A program made the translations under genes and the position numbers. The notes under the pieces were generated by a model. It was not told where the DNA came from, searched no databases, and saw only the letters and a list, made by a program, of their open reading frames with translations. 64,000 bases of DNA from Gammaproteobacteria bacterium (lineage in GTDB: Bacteria > Pseudomonadota > Gammaproteobacteria > Pseudomonadales > UBA5518). This document shows positions 1-9,298 of this stretch, piece by piece. Position 1 is the stretch's first letter; every line of letters begins with the position of its first letter. The DNA lies in assembly GCA_016705365.1 (NCBI GenBank), contig JADIYI010000005.1:62001-126000 (forward strand). Reading direction: 5' to 3'.

Positions 1-626
1 GCCATCGCTGCGCTATTTGTGGCACGGCGATGGACAGCTACCTGGTTGATGCCCAGCACAAACTTCATGTCTGCGGCAACAACCCCGACTGCCAGGGCCA
101 CGAGGTCGAGGAGGGACGCTTCAAGCTCAAGGGTTACGACGGCCCGCTGATCCCGTGCGACAAATGCGGCCAGGACATGCAACTGAAGACCGGACGCTTC
201 GGCAAGTACTTTGGCTGTACCGCCAGCGATTGCAAGAACACGCGCAAATTGCTGCGCAATGGCCAGGCGGCGCCGCCGAAGATGCCGCCGGTGCCGATGG
301 AGCATCTGCGCTGCCTCAAGGTGGATGATTTTTACGTGCTGCGCGACGGGGCCGCAGGCTTGTTTCTCGCAGCCAGCCGTTTTCCGAAGAACCGCGAGAC
401 GCGCGCTCCGCTGGTCGAGGAATTGCAGTCGGTGCGCGATCTGATCGACCCCAAGTACGCGTATCTGCTCGATGCGCCGACGCGTGATCCGGACGGGAAT
501 CCGGTTCAGGTGCGCTACAGCCGCAAGATGCACAGCCAGTTCGTGATGAGTGAACACGAGGGCAAGGCAACGGGCTGGCGCGCCTATTTCCGCGACGGAA
601 AATGGGTGGTCAGCAAGGAAGCGTAG
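1..626 (+). CDS. topA: DNA topoisomerase I, C-terminal part (5' end outside window)
   Basis: This is the last 207 or so codons of a type IA topoisomerase, the enzyme that relaxes negative supercoils. The frame is open from the first bases of the window, so the first ATG at 30 is internal. The visible part holds C-terminal zinc-ribbon modules: CAIC with a later C-C pair, then CDKCGQDM followed by GRFGKYFGC and a second Cys. It ends in the gammaproteobacterial tail (FLAASRFPKNRETRAP, then GWRAYFRDGKWVV). The catalytic Tyr domain lies upstream of the window. The assignment is secure from the tail alone. Confidence 0.95.
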   Translation, partial: HRCAICGTAMDSYLVDAQHKLHVCGNNPDCQGHEVEEGRFKLKGYDGPLIPCDKCGQDMQLKTGRFGKYFGCTASDCKNTRKLLRNGQAAPPKMPPVPMEHLRCLKVDDFYVLRDGAAGLFLAASRFPKNRETRAPLVEELQSVRDLIDPKYAYLLDAPTRDPDGNPVQVRYSRKMHSQFVMSEHEGKATGWRAYFRDGKWVVSKEA

Positions 627-681
627 AACCGCGGTTCGGGTCGCGATGGTCGCGGCCCGTCATACGATGGAGGAGGCCGAT

Positions 682-936
682 TTGGCGGCATCTCTGCTTG
701 AAATCGTCGAAATCGCCAATGGCGAATTCGTGCTGCAACGTGCCGGTGGTGAAGGCGGGCCGCTGGTGAATATCCGGTTCTCCGATGAATCGAGGCAGTA
801 TCTCGCGGATGCGCGTCTGGAAATCGCCAAGGCAATGATCCAGGCGGGTATCCAGGCCGCGGCGCAGATGGCCGGCGGCGATGCGGAGCTCGATTTTGTC
901 GGCGGCGCGGACGACGCGGATCACATCCTGCACTAG
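682..936 (+). CDS. Small conserved hypothetical protein downstream of topA
   Basis: An 84-residue acidic protein beginning ASLLEIVEIANGEFVLQRA and ending with an Asp-rich tail. I chose the TTG at 682 because GGAGGAGG lies at 669-676, six bases upstream; the in-frame ATG at 667 overlaps that Shine-Dalgarno sequence and is unlikely. A similar short protein sits between topA and sulA/lexA in Pseudomonas. No domain of known function is visible, and there is no signal peptide or membrane segment. It follows topA by about 55 bases and may be cotranscribed with it. It converges on lexA. Confidence 0.7.
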   Translation: MAASLLEIVEIANGEFVLQRAGGEGGPLVNIRFSDESRQYLADARLEIAKAMIQAGIQAAAQMAGGDAELDFVGGADDADHILH

Positions 937-983
937 AAGTCTGCGTCCGGTTCTGCCGCGCCGGCTCCCCTGGCCCGCCGCGC

Positions 984-1586
984 TCAGGTGTCGAGCCTGA
1001 GCACCCCGACACTGATACCCTCGAGCGTGAAATCGTGCTCGCGCATATCGATGCGCAGCGGTGCGAAATCCGCGTTTTCCGGCAACAATTCCACGATATG
1101 GCGCTCGCGGGTGCGGTGCAGGCGCTTTACCGTCACCTCGTCATCGATGCGCGCGACCACGATCTGGTCCTGGCGTGCCTCGGTGGTGCGATGCACCGCC
1201 AGCAGGTCGCCGTCGATGATGCCCGCATCCTTCATGCTCATTCCGGATACGCGCAGGAAATAATCGGCACGCGGCGAGAACAGTGCCGGCGGAACCTGCA
1301 CGTGCTGCTCGATGTGTTCGCTTGCCAGGACGGGACTGCCGGCAGCGACCCGGCCGACCACCGGAATTCCGGATTCGCCGCTGAGACGGATCCCGCGCGA
1401 GGCGCCGGCGGTCATTTCGATCATGCCCTTGCGTTCGAGCGCACGCAGGTGTTCCTCGGCGGCATTCGGTGAACGGAAACCCAGTTCGCGTGCGATATCG
1501 GCCCGGGTTGGCGGATAACCGGTGTTGTCGATGTAACCGCGGATCAATTCCAGTACCTGGTTCTGACGATCGGTCAGCTTGCTCAT
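984..1586 (-). CDS. lexA: LexA repressor, SOS response regulator
   Basis: A 200-residue LexA. The N-terminal winged helix (about residues 1-65) begins with the typical KLTDRQNQVLELI. The C-terminal S24 autoprotease domain has the cleavage site Ala82-Gly83 (VAAGSP), nucleophile Ser117 (SGMSM) and general base Lys154 (TVKRL). These are each shifted by two from E. coli, as expected for a protein two residues shorter. An ATG further upstream at 1655 is in frame, but it would precede the LexA box and add residues foreign to the family. Autoregulation is indicated by the operator at 1613-1628. The usual neighbour sulA is not present. Confidence 0.97.
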   Translation of the reverse strand: MSKLTDRQNQVLELIRGYIDNTGYPPTRADIARELGFRSPNAAEEHLRALERKGMIEMTAGASRGIRLSGESGIPVVGRVAAGSPVLASEHIEQHVQVPPALFSPRADYFLRVSGMSMKDAGIIDGDLLAVHRTTEARQDQIVVARIDDEVTVKRLHRTRERHIVELLPENADFAPLRIDMREHDFTLEGISVGVLRLDT

Positions 1587-1612
1587 CGATGGTATCCCGG
1601 GGCAGTGATGAG

Positions 1613-1628
1613 CTGTAATTATATACAG
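1613..1628. promoter_or_regulatory. LexA (SOS) box upstream of lexA
   Basis: CTGTAATTATATACAG matches the gammaproteobacterial consensus CTG-N10-CAG exactly, with an AT-only centre. It lies 27 bases upstream of the lexA start, in the right place for autorepression. No divergent SOS gene could be seen on the other side, so it probably serves lexA alone. Confidence 0.93.
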
Positions 1629-1936
1629 TATCCGTTCGATCGCAAGCCGTGTCATTGCCGCGGTCGTCGAAACTGGCGGACGAGTCGATACCAGTTTCCC
1701 CTCCGATCACATACCGTCGCGGGATTGTCGAGACCGCTGGTGCTGGCGGTGCCCGGAAGGAGATCGGGTACTCTGGCGCAGCCGCAGCGCGGTGATCGAC
1801 GGCGTGCTCGTTGCCGTTCGCTGCCGGTCGCTGCCAGGCGTGACGCTCAGGGAAAGGTTTCAGTGCCGCGATCGCGCTCCGCGAACGGACGGGCCACAGG
1901 AGTGCCGCTCAAACGCGATGCCGGCGTCTGTGACAC
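1629..1936. other. Non-coding stretch between lexA and the DUF6763 gene
   Basis: About 300 bases with no credible gene. Reading frames on both strands give Arg/Ser-rich translations typical of GC-rich non-coding DNA. In Pseudomonas, sulA and other genes lie near lexA, but no SulA-like sequence is readable here. The stretch presumably holds the 5' side of the lexA promoter region and the 3' end of the transcript from the next gene. Confidence 0.5.
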
Positions 1937-2260
1937 TCATTCGCTCCAGTCGTCATCGATGCCGATCTCCTCGGGCTCGATCTGGTTCAGTGCGCCCGAC
2001 CAGTCTTCCGGTCGCTGCGTATCATCGGGGTCGGCAGAATCCTCCTGGCTCAGCTCGAAGCCGCTGCGCCAGTCTTCAGGCGGTGCGATGCCGGCCAGGT
2101 TCATTTCTTTCCAGGTGTCGAGGTCGTACTCCTCGACTTCGCCATCGAGGTGCTGGATCTCGACAGTCTCCTCTTCCTCGTCAAAGGCGACGACTTCGAA
2201 CACACTGCCGACTTCGGCATTCTGGTACCAGTTGCCGATGATGGGTTTGCTGCTAGCCAT
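1937..2260 (-). CDS. DUF6763-like acidic protein
   Basis: A 107-residue, very acidic cytoplasmic protein. It opens with KPIIGNWYQNAEVGSVFEVV and continues with VEIQHLDGEVEEYDLDTW, a pattern I associate with the gammaproteobacterial DUF6763 family. It looks like a small beta-barrel domain followed by a disordered Asp/Glu tail. GAGGG lies a few bases before the ATG. It is transcribed divergently from mtiP. The function is unknown, and the family name is from memory. Confidence 0.7.
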   Translation of the reverse strand: MASSKPIIGNWYQNAEVGSVFEVVAFDEEEETVEIQHLDGEVEEYDLDTWKEMNLAGIAPPEDWRSGFELSQEDSADPDDTQRPEDWSGALNQIEPEEIGIDDDWSE

Positions 2261-2386
2261 GACCAGCCCTCATTTGCCAGAACCTGTTCATGGGCCAAAA
2301 TACCACGTTGACCGGGTGTGTCCAGCCCTTCCTCGATTTACCGGGCGGGAGCCTTACGCGAATTGCAGAACAGGAGAGTCCAAGGC

Positions 2387-3157
2387 ATGACAGGTACGCG
2401 CAAACTGGCGATCATCGGCGGCAGCGGAATCAGCGGTATTGACGGTTTCACGCAGGATGACGAGGCGAATTCGCCGACCTCCTGGGGTCAGCCATCGGCG
2501 CCGATACACATCGGAACGCTCGCCGGGCTGCCCGCCTTGTACCTCGCGCGGCACGGCGAACCCCATGCATTGGCGCCACATCGCATCAACTACCGCGCCA
2601 ACCTGCAGGCGCTGGCCGATCTCGGCGCCACCGATGTGATCGGTCTCGCCGCGGTGGGCGGAATCGAGGCGAGTGCCGCGGCGGGCACCCTCTGGCTGCC
2701 GCTGCAGCTCATCGACTACACCAGCGGGCGCGACAGCAGTTTTTTCGATGGCGCACCGCTGGCGCTGCACCATCAGGAGTTTGCCGATCCCTACGATCGC
2801 GGCCTGCGTTCGCTGCTGGAGCGAGCGGCCGAAGGCGCGGATATCCGCGTGCAGGCGCGCGGAGTCTATGGCTGCACCCAGGGGCCGCGCCTGGAAACCG
2901 CCGCGGAAATCGCCAGGATGCGGCGCGACGGGTGTGATCTGGTGGGCATGACCGGGATGCCGGAGGCGGTACTGGCGCGCGAACTCGGTTTGTCCTATGC
3001 GTGTCTCGCGATGGTTGTGAACCGTGCGGCCGGGCTGCAAGCGCAGCCGATCTCCCTGCAGCAGATCCAGAGTGAGGCGGCGGGGTGTGCGCAGCGGATC
3101 GCGCGCCTGCTCGAGCGGGCTGCGCGGATGCTCGCGGGCTCAGGGAGCCGGGGTTGA
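2387..3157 (+). CDS. mtiP: S-methyl-5'-thioinosine phosphorylase / MTA phosphorylase family
   Basis: A 256-residue purine nucleoside phosphorylase of the MTAP/PNP family, which cleaves methylthio-nucleosides to the base and 5-methylthioribose-1-phosphate in methionine salvage. The phosphate-loop region IIGGSGISG is near the N-terminus, followed by RHGEPHALAPHRINYRAN, QGPRLETAAEI and the family motif LVGMTGMPEAVLARELG. AGGAGA precedes the ATG at 2387, so the longer frame from 2318 is rejected. The position next to csiV-mfd matches Pseudomonas MtiP, which prefers methylthioinosine; that preference is inferred here. Its 3' end overlaps csiV by 18 bases, tail to tail. Confidence 0.85.
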   Translation: MTGTRKLAIIGGSGISGIDGFTQDDEANSPTSWGQPSAPIHIGTLAGLPALYLARHGEPHALAPHRINYRANLQALADLGATDVIGLAAVGGIEASAAAGTLWLPLQLIDYTSGRDSSFFDGAPLALHHQEFADPYDRGLRSLLERAAEGADIRVQARGVYGCTQGPRLETAAEIARMRRDGCDLVGMTGMPEAVLARELGLSYACLAMVVNRAAGLQAQPISLQQIQSEAAGCAQRIARLLERAARMLAGSGSRG

Positions 3158-3964
3158 CTCCGTTGCTACGGGTTGCGCGGCGGGATCATAGGGTTGGAGT
3201 TTCAACAGCACCGCAAACAACGGGTGATCGATGTAGTGCACTTCGCCGAGCCGTACCCGGCGCGTCTCGGCCAGCAGTACGGAGCGCGTGGCGCGTAGCG
3301 CCGCGGTGGCGATCTGCTCGATCGATTCGGGTTCGAGCAGATCCGCTACCGGCTGCGGGACCGCTGGCAGATCGACGCCCGCGGATTGCGCGCCCGGAAC
3401 CGGCAGGGGTGTGAAATCATTGAGCCACAGGCGCGTTTCCACCTGCAGGGAACGCGAGCGTGTCACGCTGATCGAGCCCTCGAGCTCGAAATGGTCCGCG
3501 TAGGTTTCACCGCCGGTCAGCAGGATATTGGAGCGAGTGCCGCGCGCCGGCGCCGGCTGGCGCCAGGCAAACTGTCCCAGCAGCCGATAGGCCGCGGAGC
3601 CGGCAATACGCGCGGCGGCATCATCGAGCGCGCGCATGCCGTGCCCGAGCTGCACGAACGGCTGCTCCGGTGCAAGGAGTTCCGGGGAATCGGACGCTGC
3701 GGTGAGCGATTGATCCGGCACTTCGGGTTGACTGAGGATGTGGATGTCCTGCGGATAACCGAGATCGGGTGCGCTTGGCCAGGCTTCATCGCCAGCGAGC
3801 GAGCTGTCGAGCTGCCGGAACACGAGTACCTCGACTTGCAACCAGGGCGCACCGGAACCATCTTCTTCCTGCGCGCGTGCTGGCGAGCTGGCGCCGACGA
3901 GCGCTGCCGCGAGCAGTGTCAGGGCGCATCCGAGCGTGCGCAGCGAGCGTGAATCCGTGCTCAT
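3140..3964 (-). CDS. csiV: CsiV family periplasmic protein
   Basis: A 274-residue exported protein with a signal peptide ending near Ala31 (SSPARAQEE). The body starts WLQVEVLVFRQL, typical of the CsiV family first described in Vibrio, where it helps the penicillin-binding proteins and is needed to tolerate D-amino acids. No catalytic motif is visible. Its start overlaps the mfd stop by 4 bases (ATGA), so the two are translationally coupled; the mfd-csiV pairing is conserved in Pseudomonas. The peptidoglycan role is inferred from the family. Confidence 0.8.
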   Translation of the reverse strand: MSTDSRSLRTLGCALTLLAAALVGASSPARAQEEDGSGAPWLQVEVLVFRQLDSSLAGDEAWPSAPDLGYPQDIHILSQPEVPDQSLTAASDSPELLAPEQPFVQLGHGMRALDDAAARIAGSAAYRLLGQFAWRQPAPARGTRSNILLTGGETYADHFELEGSISVTRSRSLQVETRLWLNDFTPLPVPGAQSAGVDLPAVPQPVADLLEPESIEQIATAALRATRSVLLAETRRVRLGEVHYIDHPLFAVLLKLQPYDPAAQPVATESTPAP

Positions 3965-6900
3965 GTTTTTCTTGTCCGGGTCGGGGTCCCGGTGCCGGGT
4001 CGGCTCAGGCGATCCATCAGATCCTCCACGAAAGCGATGCGGGTGGATACCTCCTCGAGCGCCTCGACAAAGCGTAGCCGGGTGCCGCCATCGAGACGGT
4101 AACGGCGTGGATCGTGCTGTACCAGGTCCACGATCGTCAATGGGGCGACCGCGGTATCGGCGGTGAACTCCACCACGCCGCCCGTCGCGGACGCTTCGAT
4201 GCGGGCAACGCCGAGGCCCTGGCAGCGCACCCGCATGCGCGCGATGCGCAACAGGTTGCGCGTGCCCGGGGGGAGCGCTCCGAAGCGGTCGATCATTTCG
4301 CTCTGCAAGCCGTCCAGTTCCGCATCGCAGGCGGCGGAGGCGAGCCGCTTGTACATGATCAGGCGATTGTGCACATCCGGCAGGTAATCGTCGGGAATCA
4401 GCGCCGGCACGCGCAGGTTGATCTCGATCGCCGGGCGGAATGCCAGCTCGGTATCGCTCATGCGCCCGGCACGGATCGCGGCGACCGCGCGCCCCAGCAG
4501 TTCCATGTACAGGCTGTAGCCGATCGCCTGGATCTGGCCGCTCTGTTCCTCGCCGAGCAGTTCGCCGGCGCCGCGGATCTCGAGGTCATGGGTGGCGAGC
4601 AGGAACCCGGCGCCGAGGGATTCGGTGCCGGCCAATGCGTCGAGCCGTTTCAGGGCATCGGGCGTCATCGAGCGTTCATCGGGCGTCAGCAGGAAGGCGT
4701 AGGCCTGATGGTGCGAGCGTCCGACCCGGCCGCGCAACTGGTGCAGCTGCGCCAGTCCGAACTTGTCGGCGCGTTCGATCACGATGGTGTTGGCGCTCGG
4801 AACATCGATGCCGGTTTCAATGATCGTGGTGCAGCACAGCACGTTGAAGCGCTTGTGGTAGAAGTCCGACATCACCCGCTCGAGTTCGCGCTCGCGCATC
4901 TGTCCGTGGGCAACGCCAATCCGCGCTTCCGGCAGCAATGCGCTCAGCTCGGCGGCGCGGCGCGCTATCGATTTGACCTCGTTGTGGACCAGGAACACCT
5001 GGCCGCCGCGGCGCAATTCGCGGCTCAGCGCATCCTTGACCAGGCTGTTGTCCTGGCGCTGCACAAAAGTCTTTACCGCGAGCCGTCGCGCCGGCGGGGT
5101 GCTGATGATCGACAGATCGCGCAAGCCCGCCACCGCCATGTTGAGCGTGCGCGGAATCGGTGTCGCGGTGAGTGTGAGGATATCGACCGTGGAGCGCAGC
5201 GCCTTCAGCTGCTCTTTCTGGCGCACACCGAAACGGTGTTCCTCGTCGATCACCAGCAAACCGAGATCACGATAGGCGACGTCGGCCTGCAGCAGGCTGT
5301 GGGTGCCGATCACGATGTCGATCTCGCCCCGGGCGACGCGCTGGAGTATGGCTTTCTGCTCGCTGCCCGATTTGAATCGCGACAGTGTTTCGATGGTGAC
5401 CGGCAATTCCGCGAAGCGGTCGGAAAAAGTCTCGAAATGCTGTTGCGCCAGCAAGGTGGTGGGCACCAGTACCGCGATCTGCTTGCCACCGTGGACGGCG
5501 ACGAAGGCGGCGCGCATGGCGACCTCGGTCTTGCCGAAACCCACATCACCGCAGATCAGCCGGTCCATCGCCCGCGGCGCACACATATCCTCCAGCACCG
5601 CATCGATCGCGCCGAGCTGATCGGCTGTTTCCTCGAACGGAAACGAGGCGGCGAAATTTTCATAGGCGATCCCGGGATGGGTGAAGGCATGGCCGGGGCG
5701 CGATTCGCGTCGCGCATGGATCTCGAGCAGTTCGGCGGCGACATCGCGGATCTTTTCCTCGGCCTTGCGTCGCGCGCGTTGCCACAGGTCGCTGCCGAGG
5801 CGAGCCAGTGGTACCTGCTCGGTATCGATGCCCGAGTAGCGATTCACCATGTCGAGCGCCGTCACCGGCACGAACAGCTTCGCTCCCTCGGCATATTCGA
5901 TGCAGAGGAATTCGGCGCGCTGCCCGTCCACATCGAGCGCCTGCAGTCCGAGGTAGCGCCCGACACCGTGCTCGATATGCACCACCGGCACGCCGACGTT
6001 GAGCTCCGAGAGATTGCGGATCGAGGCCTCCCAGGACTCTCCCGCGCGCGCCCGACGCCGGCGCTGCAGCACGCGTCTCCCGAACAGCGCGGATTCCGCC
6101 ACCACCGCCAGTGCCGGATCGTCCAGCACGAAACCATCGCCAAGCGGCGCGATGACCAGGGCGCAACGTGCGCTGCCGCCGATGAATGCGTCCCAGCTAT
6201 CGAGCGGCTGCACGGTGGCGCCGGCTCGCGTCAGCAACTCGTGCAGCATCTCGCGCCGCCCCGGCGAATCGGCGCAGAACAGGATGCGTGGCACATCGAG
6301 GCCGAGGATTTGCGTCACCCGCGCCAGCGGTTCCTGCACGGCACGACCCGGCGCCTCGGGGAGCGGTGACACCGAAAAATTTCCCGCTCCGGCGCGCTCG
6401 GGCTGCGGGCCGGCGGAAAAGCCGATGCGGGTGAATCGCTTCAGTTCGCGACGCAACCCATCGGGTGGCAGATATATCTCGGCGGGTCCGAGCAGCGGGC
6501 GGGTGATGTCCGAGCCGAGGCTCTCGTGGCGATCGCGCACCGATTGCCAGACGCGGTCGGTTTGCTCGCGCACCGTATCCTCGACACACAACAGCGTTTC
6601 CCCGGCGAGGTAGTCGAACAGCGTGGCGGTGGCCTCGAAGAACAGCGGCAGGTAATACTCGATGCCGCCCGGTGCGATGCCCTGGCAGATGTCCTGGTAG
6701 TCGGGGCACAGGCGGTGGTCGTTGTCGAAGCGTTCGTGCCAGCGGCGACGAAACGCGGTGATCGCCTCGTCATGGAACGGAAATTCCCGGCCCGGCAGCA
6801 GACGCAGTGCATCGAGGCTGTCGAGCGAGCGCTGCGTTTCCGGATCGAAGCGGCGCAGGGTCACGATCTCCTCGTCGAACAGTTCGATGCGCACCGGGGC

Positions 6901-7560
6901 ATCGAGCCCCATCGGAAACAGATCGACGATCGAGCCGCGTACCGCGAATTCGCCGTGCTCGAACACGGTATCCGTGACGCGGTAACCGGCCCGGTCGAGG
7001 GTCGTGCGCAGCCGCGCGATCGACAGGTTCTGGCCAGGTTGCAGCGCCAGCGCAGCCGCGCTCACGAAAGCAAGCGGCGCGACCCGCTGCATCAGGGTCG
7101 CGATCGGTACGATCAGTATCGCGGGCTGCGCATCGGCAAGCCGCGACAGTGCCAGCAGGCGGTCCGAGACCAGGTCCTGGTGAGGTGAGAAGCGGTCATA
7201 GGGCAGTGTTTCCCAGTCGGGCAGACGCAACACGGGCTTGGTGGTGTCGTTGCCGAGGAAAAAGCGCAACTCGTCCTCGAGACGCTCGGCGGCGGCGCTG
7301 TCGCCGCTCACCACCGCGACCATGCCGGGATGGGCGCGAGCCGCCATGGCGAGGGCCAGGGCATCGGTGCCCGGGAGCAGGCCACCCCAGCGAAGATGAT
7401 CGCCGGGGCGCGGCAGGGGAGGCGAAAAAAGCGGTGTTTCATGCGGATGGCAGGCACTGGTCAACGGTGAATGGCGCTGTTGCGGTGGTAGTTGCGACTG
7501 ACCATAATACGCCGCGACCGGCGTACCGATGAAGCCTTCGGGTGCCGTAGTACCGATCAT
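3961..7560 (-). CDS. mfd: Transcription-repair coupling factor Mfd
   Basis: Mfd removes RNA polymerase stalled at DNA lesions and recruits UvrA. The visible parts are the UvrB-like N-terminal module (LPDWETLPYDRFSPHQ), the RNA polymerase-interacting domain (GVPVVHIEHGVGRYLGL), the helicase core with Walker A GDVGFGKTEV near residue 677 and the DEEH box near 773, and the C-terminal TRCF domain. At 1199 residues it is about 50 longer than usual. The first 30-40 residues are unlike the family, so the true start is probably downstream, for example a TTG about 34 codons in; no strong Shine-Dalgarno settles it. It diverges from the GAPDH gene. Confidence 0.96.
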   Translation of the reverse strand: MIGTTAPEGFIGTPVAAYYGQSQLPPQQRHSPLTSACHPHETPLFSPPLPRPGDHLRWGGLLPGTDALALAMAARAHPGMVAVVSGDSAAAERLEDELRFFLGNDTTKPVLRLPDWETLPYDRFSPHQDLVSDRLLALSRLADAQPAILIVPIATLMQRVAPLAFVSAAALALQPGQNLSIARLRTTLDRAGYRVTDTVFEHGEFAVRGSIVDLFPMGLDAPVRIELFDEEIVTLRRFDPETQRSLDSLDALRLLPGREFPFHDEAITAFRRRWHERFDNDHRLCPDYQDICQGIAPGGIEYYLPLFFEATATLFDYLAGETLLCVEDTVREQTDRVWQSVRDRHESLGSDITRPLLGPAEIYLPPDGLRRELKRFTRIGFSAGPQPERAGAGNFSVSPLPEAPGRAVQEPLARVTQILGLDVPRILFCADSPGRREMLHELLTRAGATVQPLDSWDAFIGGSARCALVIAPLGDGFVLDDPALAVVAESALFGRRVLQRRRRARAGESWEASIRNLSELNVGVPVVHIEHGVGRYLGLQALDVDGQRAEFLCIEYAEGAKLFVPVTALDMVNRYSGIDTEQVPLARLGSDLWQRARRKAEEKIRDVAAELLEIHARRESRPGHAFTHPGIAYENFAASFPFEETADQLGAIDAVLEDMCAPRAMDRLICGDVGFGKTEVAMRAAFVAVHGGKQIAVLVPTTLLAQQHFETFSDRFAELPVTIETLSRFKSGSEQKAILQRVARGEIDIVIGTHSLLQADVAYRDLGLLVIDEEHRFGVRQKEQLKALRSTVDILTLTATPIPRTLNMAVAGLRDLSIISTPPARRLAVKTFVQRQDNSLVKDALSRELRRGGQVFLVHNEVKSIARRAAELSALLPEARIGVAHGQMRERELERVMSDFYHKRFNVLCCTTIIETGIDVPSANTIVIERADKFGLAQLHQLRGRVGRSHHQAYAFLLTPDERSMTPDALKRLDALAGTESLGAGFLLATHDLEIRGAGELLGEEQSGQIQAIGYSLYMELLGRAVAAIRAGRMSDTELAFRPAIEINLRVPALIPDDYLPDVHNRLIMYKRLASAACDAELDGLQSEMIDRFGALPPGTRNLLRIARMRVRCQGLGVARIEASATGGVVEFTADTAVAPLTIVDLVQHDPRRYRLDGGTRLRFVEALEEVSTRIAFVEDLMDRLSRPGTGTPTRTRKT

Positions 7561-7577
7561 TTTTCGAGGTTCCCTAC

Positions 7578-9074
7578 ATGAGCGAGCGCAAGCGGCCGAA
7601 ACCAGCAGACTACTTTGCCGACTGGAAGCAGCGCGAAGCGCTTGCGGAGGCGATGATCCCGGTGGTGGGGAGGCTCTATCGCGAACGAAACCTCAAGGTC
7701 TATGTGTACGGCCGCTCGCTGGTGGCGCAATCGGTGCTCGATATCATGAAGACCCACCGTTTCGTGCGCCAGGTGGAGAAGAACGAGTTGTCGGAGTTCG
7801 ATACCTGGCCGCTGGTCGAGGCGCTCGGTGCGATGGATCTCGGTACCGGGCATGTCGATATCGGGCGTCTGACCGTTGCCTACCACGCCGGGCCGCAGGC
7901 CGCCGGATTGTCACCTGCCCAGTATCTCGCGACGCAGCTTGCCGGGCTGGTTGGCAGCAAGGCGAAGCCGGTGACGCAACCACGCGACGTGGTGCTGTAC
8001 GGCTTTGGCCGGATCGGCCGGCTGATGGCCCGGCTGCTGATCGAAAAAGCGGGGGGTGGCGACGTGCTGCGCCTGCGCGCGGTGGTGGTGCGTCGCTCGA
8101 GCAGCGATGACCTTGCCAAGCGCGCCGCGCTGCTGCGCCGCGATTCGATCCATGGTTCGTTCAAGGGCACGATCCGGGTCGACGACGAGCGCAACTCGTT
8201 CATCGCCAACGGCAACGAGGTCAAGCTCATCCATGCCGATGCACCCGAGAACATCGACTACACCGCCCATGGCATCAACGATGCGATCGTGATCGACAAT
8301 ACCGGCAAGTGGCGTGACGAGCAGGGGCTTTCCCGGCACCTGCAATCGAAGGGCGTCGCCAAGGTCATCCTGACCGCTCCGGGCAAGGGCGCGCTGAAGA
8401 ATATTGTCTACGGCGTGAATCACGACACGATCACGGAATCCGACCGCATCATCACCGCGGCATCGTGCACCACCAACGCGATCGTGCCCGCGCTCAAGGC
8501 CATCGACGAGCAGTTCGGAATTGTCTCCGGTCATGTCGAAACCGTGCATGCCTATACCAACGACCAGAACCTGATCGACAATTTCCACCCGAAAAACCGT
8601 CGTGGACGCAGCGCCGCCCTGAACATGGTGCTCACCGAGACCGGAGCGGCCAGTGCGATAGCCAAGGTGCTGCCGTCGATGGCCGGAAAACTTACCGGCA
8701 ATGCCATCCGTGTCCCGGTGCCGGACGTCTCGATGGCAATCCTGCACCTCACGCTGTCGCGCGAGACCTCCGTGGTCGAGGTGAACGAGTTCATGCGCTG
8801 GGCATCGCTGCATTCGCCGCTGAACAGGCAGATCGACTACACCGCGTCTCCCGAGGTCGTGTCATCGGATTTCGTGGGTTCGCGCTCCGCCTGCATCCAC
8901 GACGCCCAGGCGACGATCGTCAGCGGCAACCATGCGATCCTGTACCTCTGGTATGACAACGAGTTCGGCTACGCCTGCCAGGTACAGCGGGTGCTGGAGC
9001 ACGTCGCCGGCGTGCACTACGCGGTGTACCCGGCTCCCGAGGCAGTGAACTGGAACTGGCCACAACCATCCTGA
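7578..9074 (+). CDS. gap: Glyceraldehyde-3-phosphate dehydrogenase, long form
   Basis: A 498-residue phosphorylating GAPDH with an N-terminal extension of about 125 residues before the NAD-binding Rossmann motif (YGFGRIGRLMARLL). The catalytic Cys297 is in the invariant AASCTTNA. The C-terminal end shows WYDNEFGY. The extra N-terminal domain is characteristic of the GAPDH next to mfd in Pseudomonas and relatives; its role is not known to me. GAGG precedes the ATG. It may work in gluconeogenesis or glycolysis; the direction cannot be told from sequence. Confidence 0.93.
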   Translation: MSERKRPKPADYFADWKQREALAEAMIPVVGRLYRERNLKVYVYGRSLVAQSVLDIMKTHRFVRQVEKNELSEFDTWPLVEALGAMDLGTGHVDIGRLTVAYHAGPQAAGLSPAQYLATQLAGLVGSKAKPVTQPRDVVLYGFGRIGRLMARLLIEKAGGGDVLRLRAVVVRRSSSDDLAKRAALLRRDSIHGSFKGTIRVDDERNSFIANGNEVKLIHADAPENIDYTAHGINDAIVIDNTGKWRDEQGLSRHLQSKGVAKVILTAPGKGALKNIVYGVNHDTITESDRIITAASCTTNAIVPALKAIDEQFGIVSGHVETVHAYTNDQNLIDNFHPKNRRGRSAALNMVLTETGAASAIAKVLPSMAGKLTGNAIRVPVPDVSMAILHLTLSRETSVVEVNEFMRWASLHSPLNRQIDYTASPEVVSSDFVGSRSACIHDAQATIVSGNHAILYLWYDNEFGYACQVQRVLEHVAGVHYAVYPAPEAVNWNWPQPS

Positions 9075-9110
9075 AAGCCATGACCAGATCAATAATCGGT
9101 GATGTTTCCG

Positions 9111-9140
9111 GTGGCACGCGGCCGGTGCGCCCTTTATACT
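9111..9140 (+). promoter_or_regulatory. Candidate promoter of the nqr operon
   Basis: GTGGCA at 9111-9116 and TATACT at 9135-9140 are separated by 18 bases: a good -10 and a 4/6 match at -35. Use of this site would give a 5' leader of roughly 150 bases before nqrA, which contains no obvious gene. The assignment is by eye only. Confidence 0.4.
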
Positions 9141-9298
9141 TGCGCGCCATTCGAGGGGTGCTCACCGTCCGGTGACCGATCCGGGCCGTAGAGACGCGTT
9201 GCCCCCTCTCTCCACCGCAGAGCGATGTCCACGGCAATGAATGAATGCCGCAGTCTGTAACTCGTGGTGGATTTCTGTTCAAGCCTGGCAGGGTAGCT

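Noticed and set aside
4114..6369. Long open frame (751 codons) on the plus strand opposite mfd
   Set aside because: It is antisense to a well-conserved gene and its translation is a His/Gln/Ala/Arg-rich shadow typical of GC-rich codon bias.
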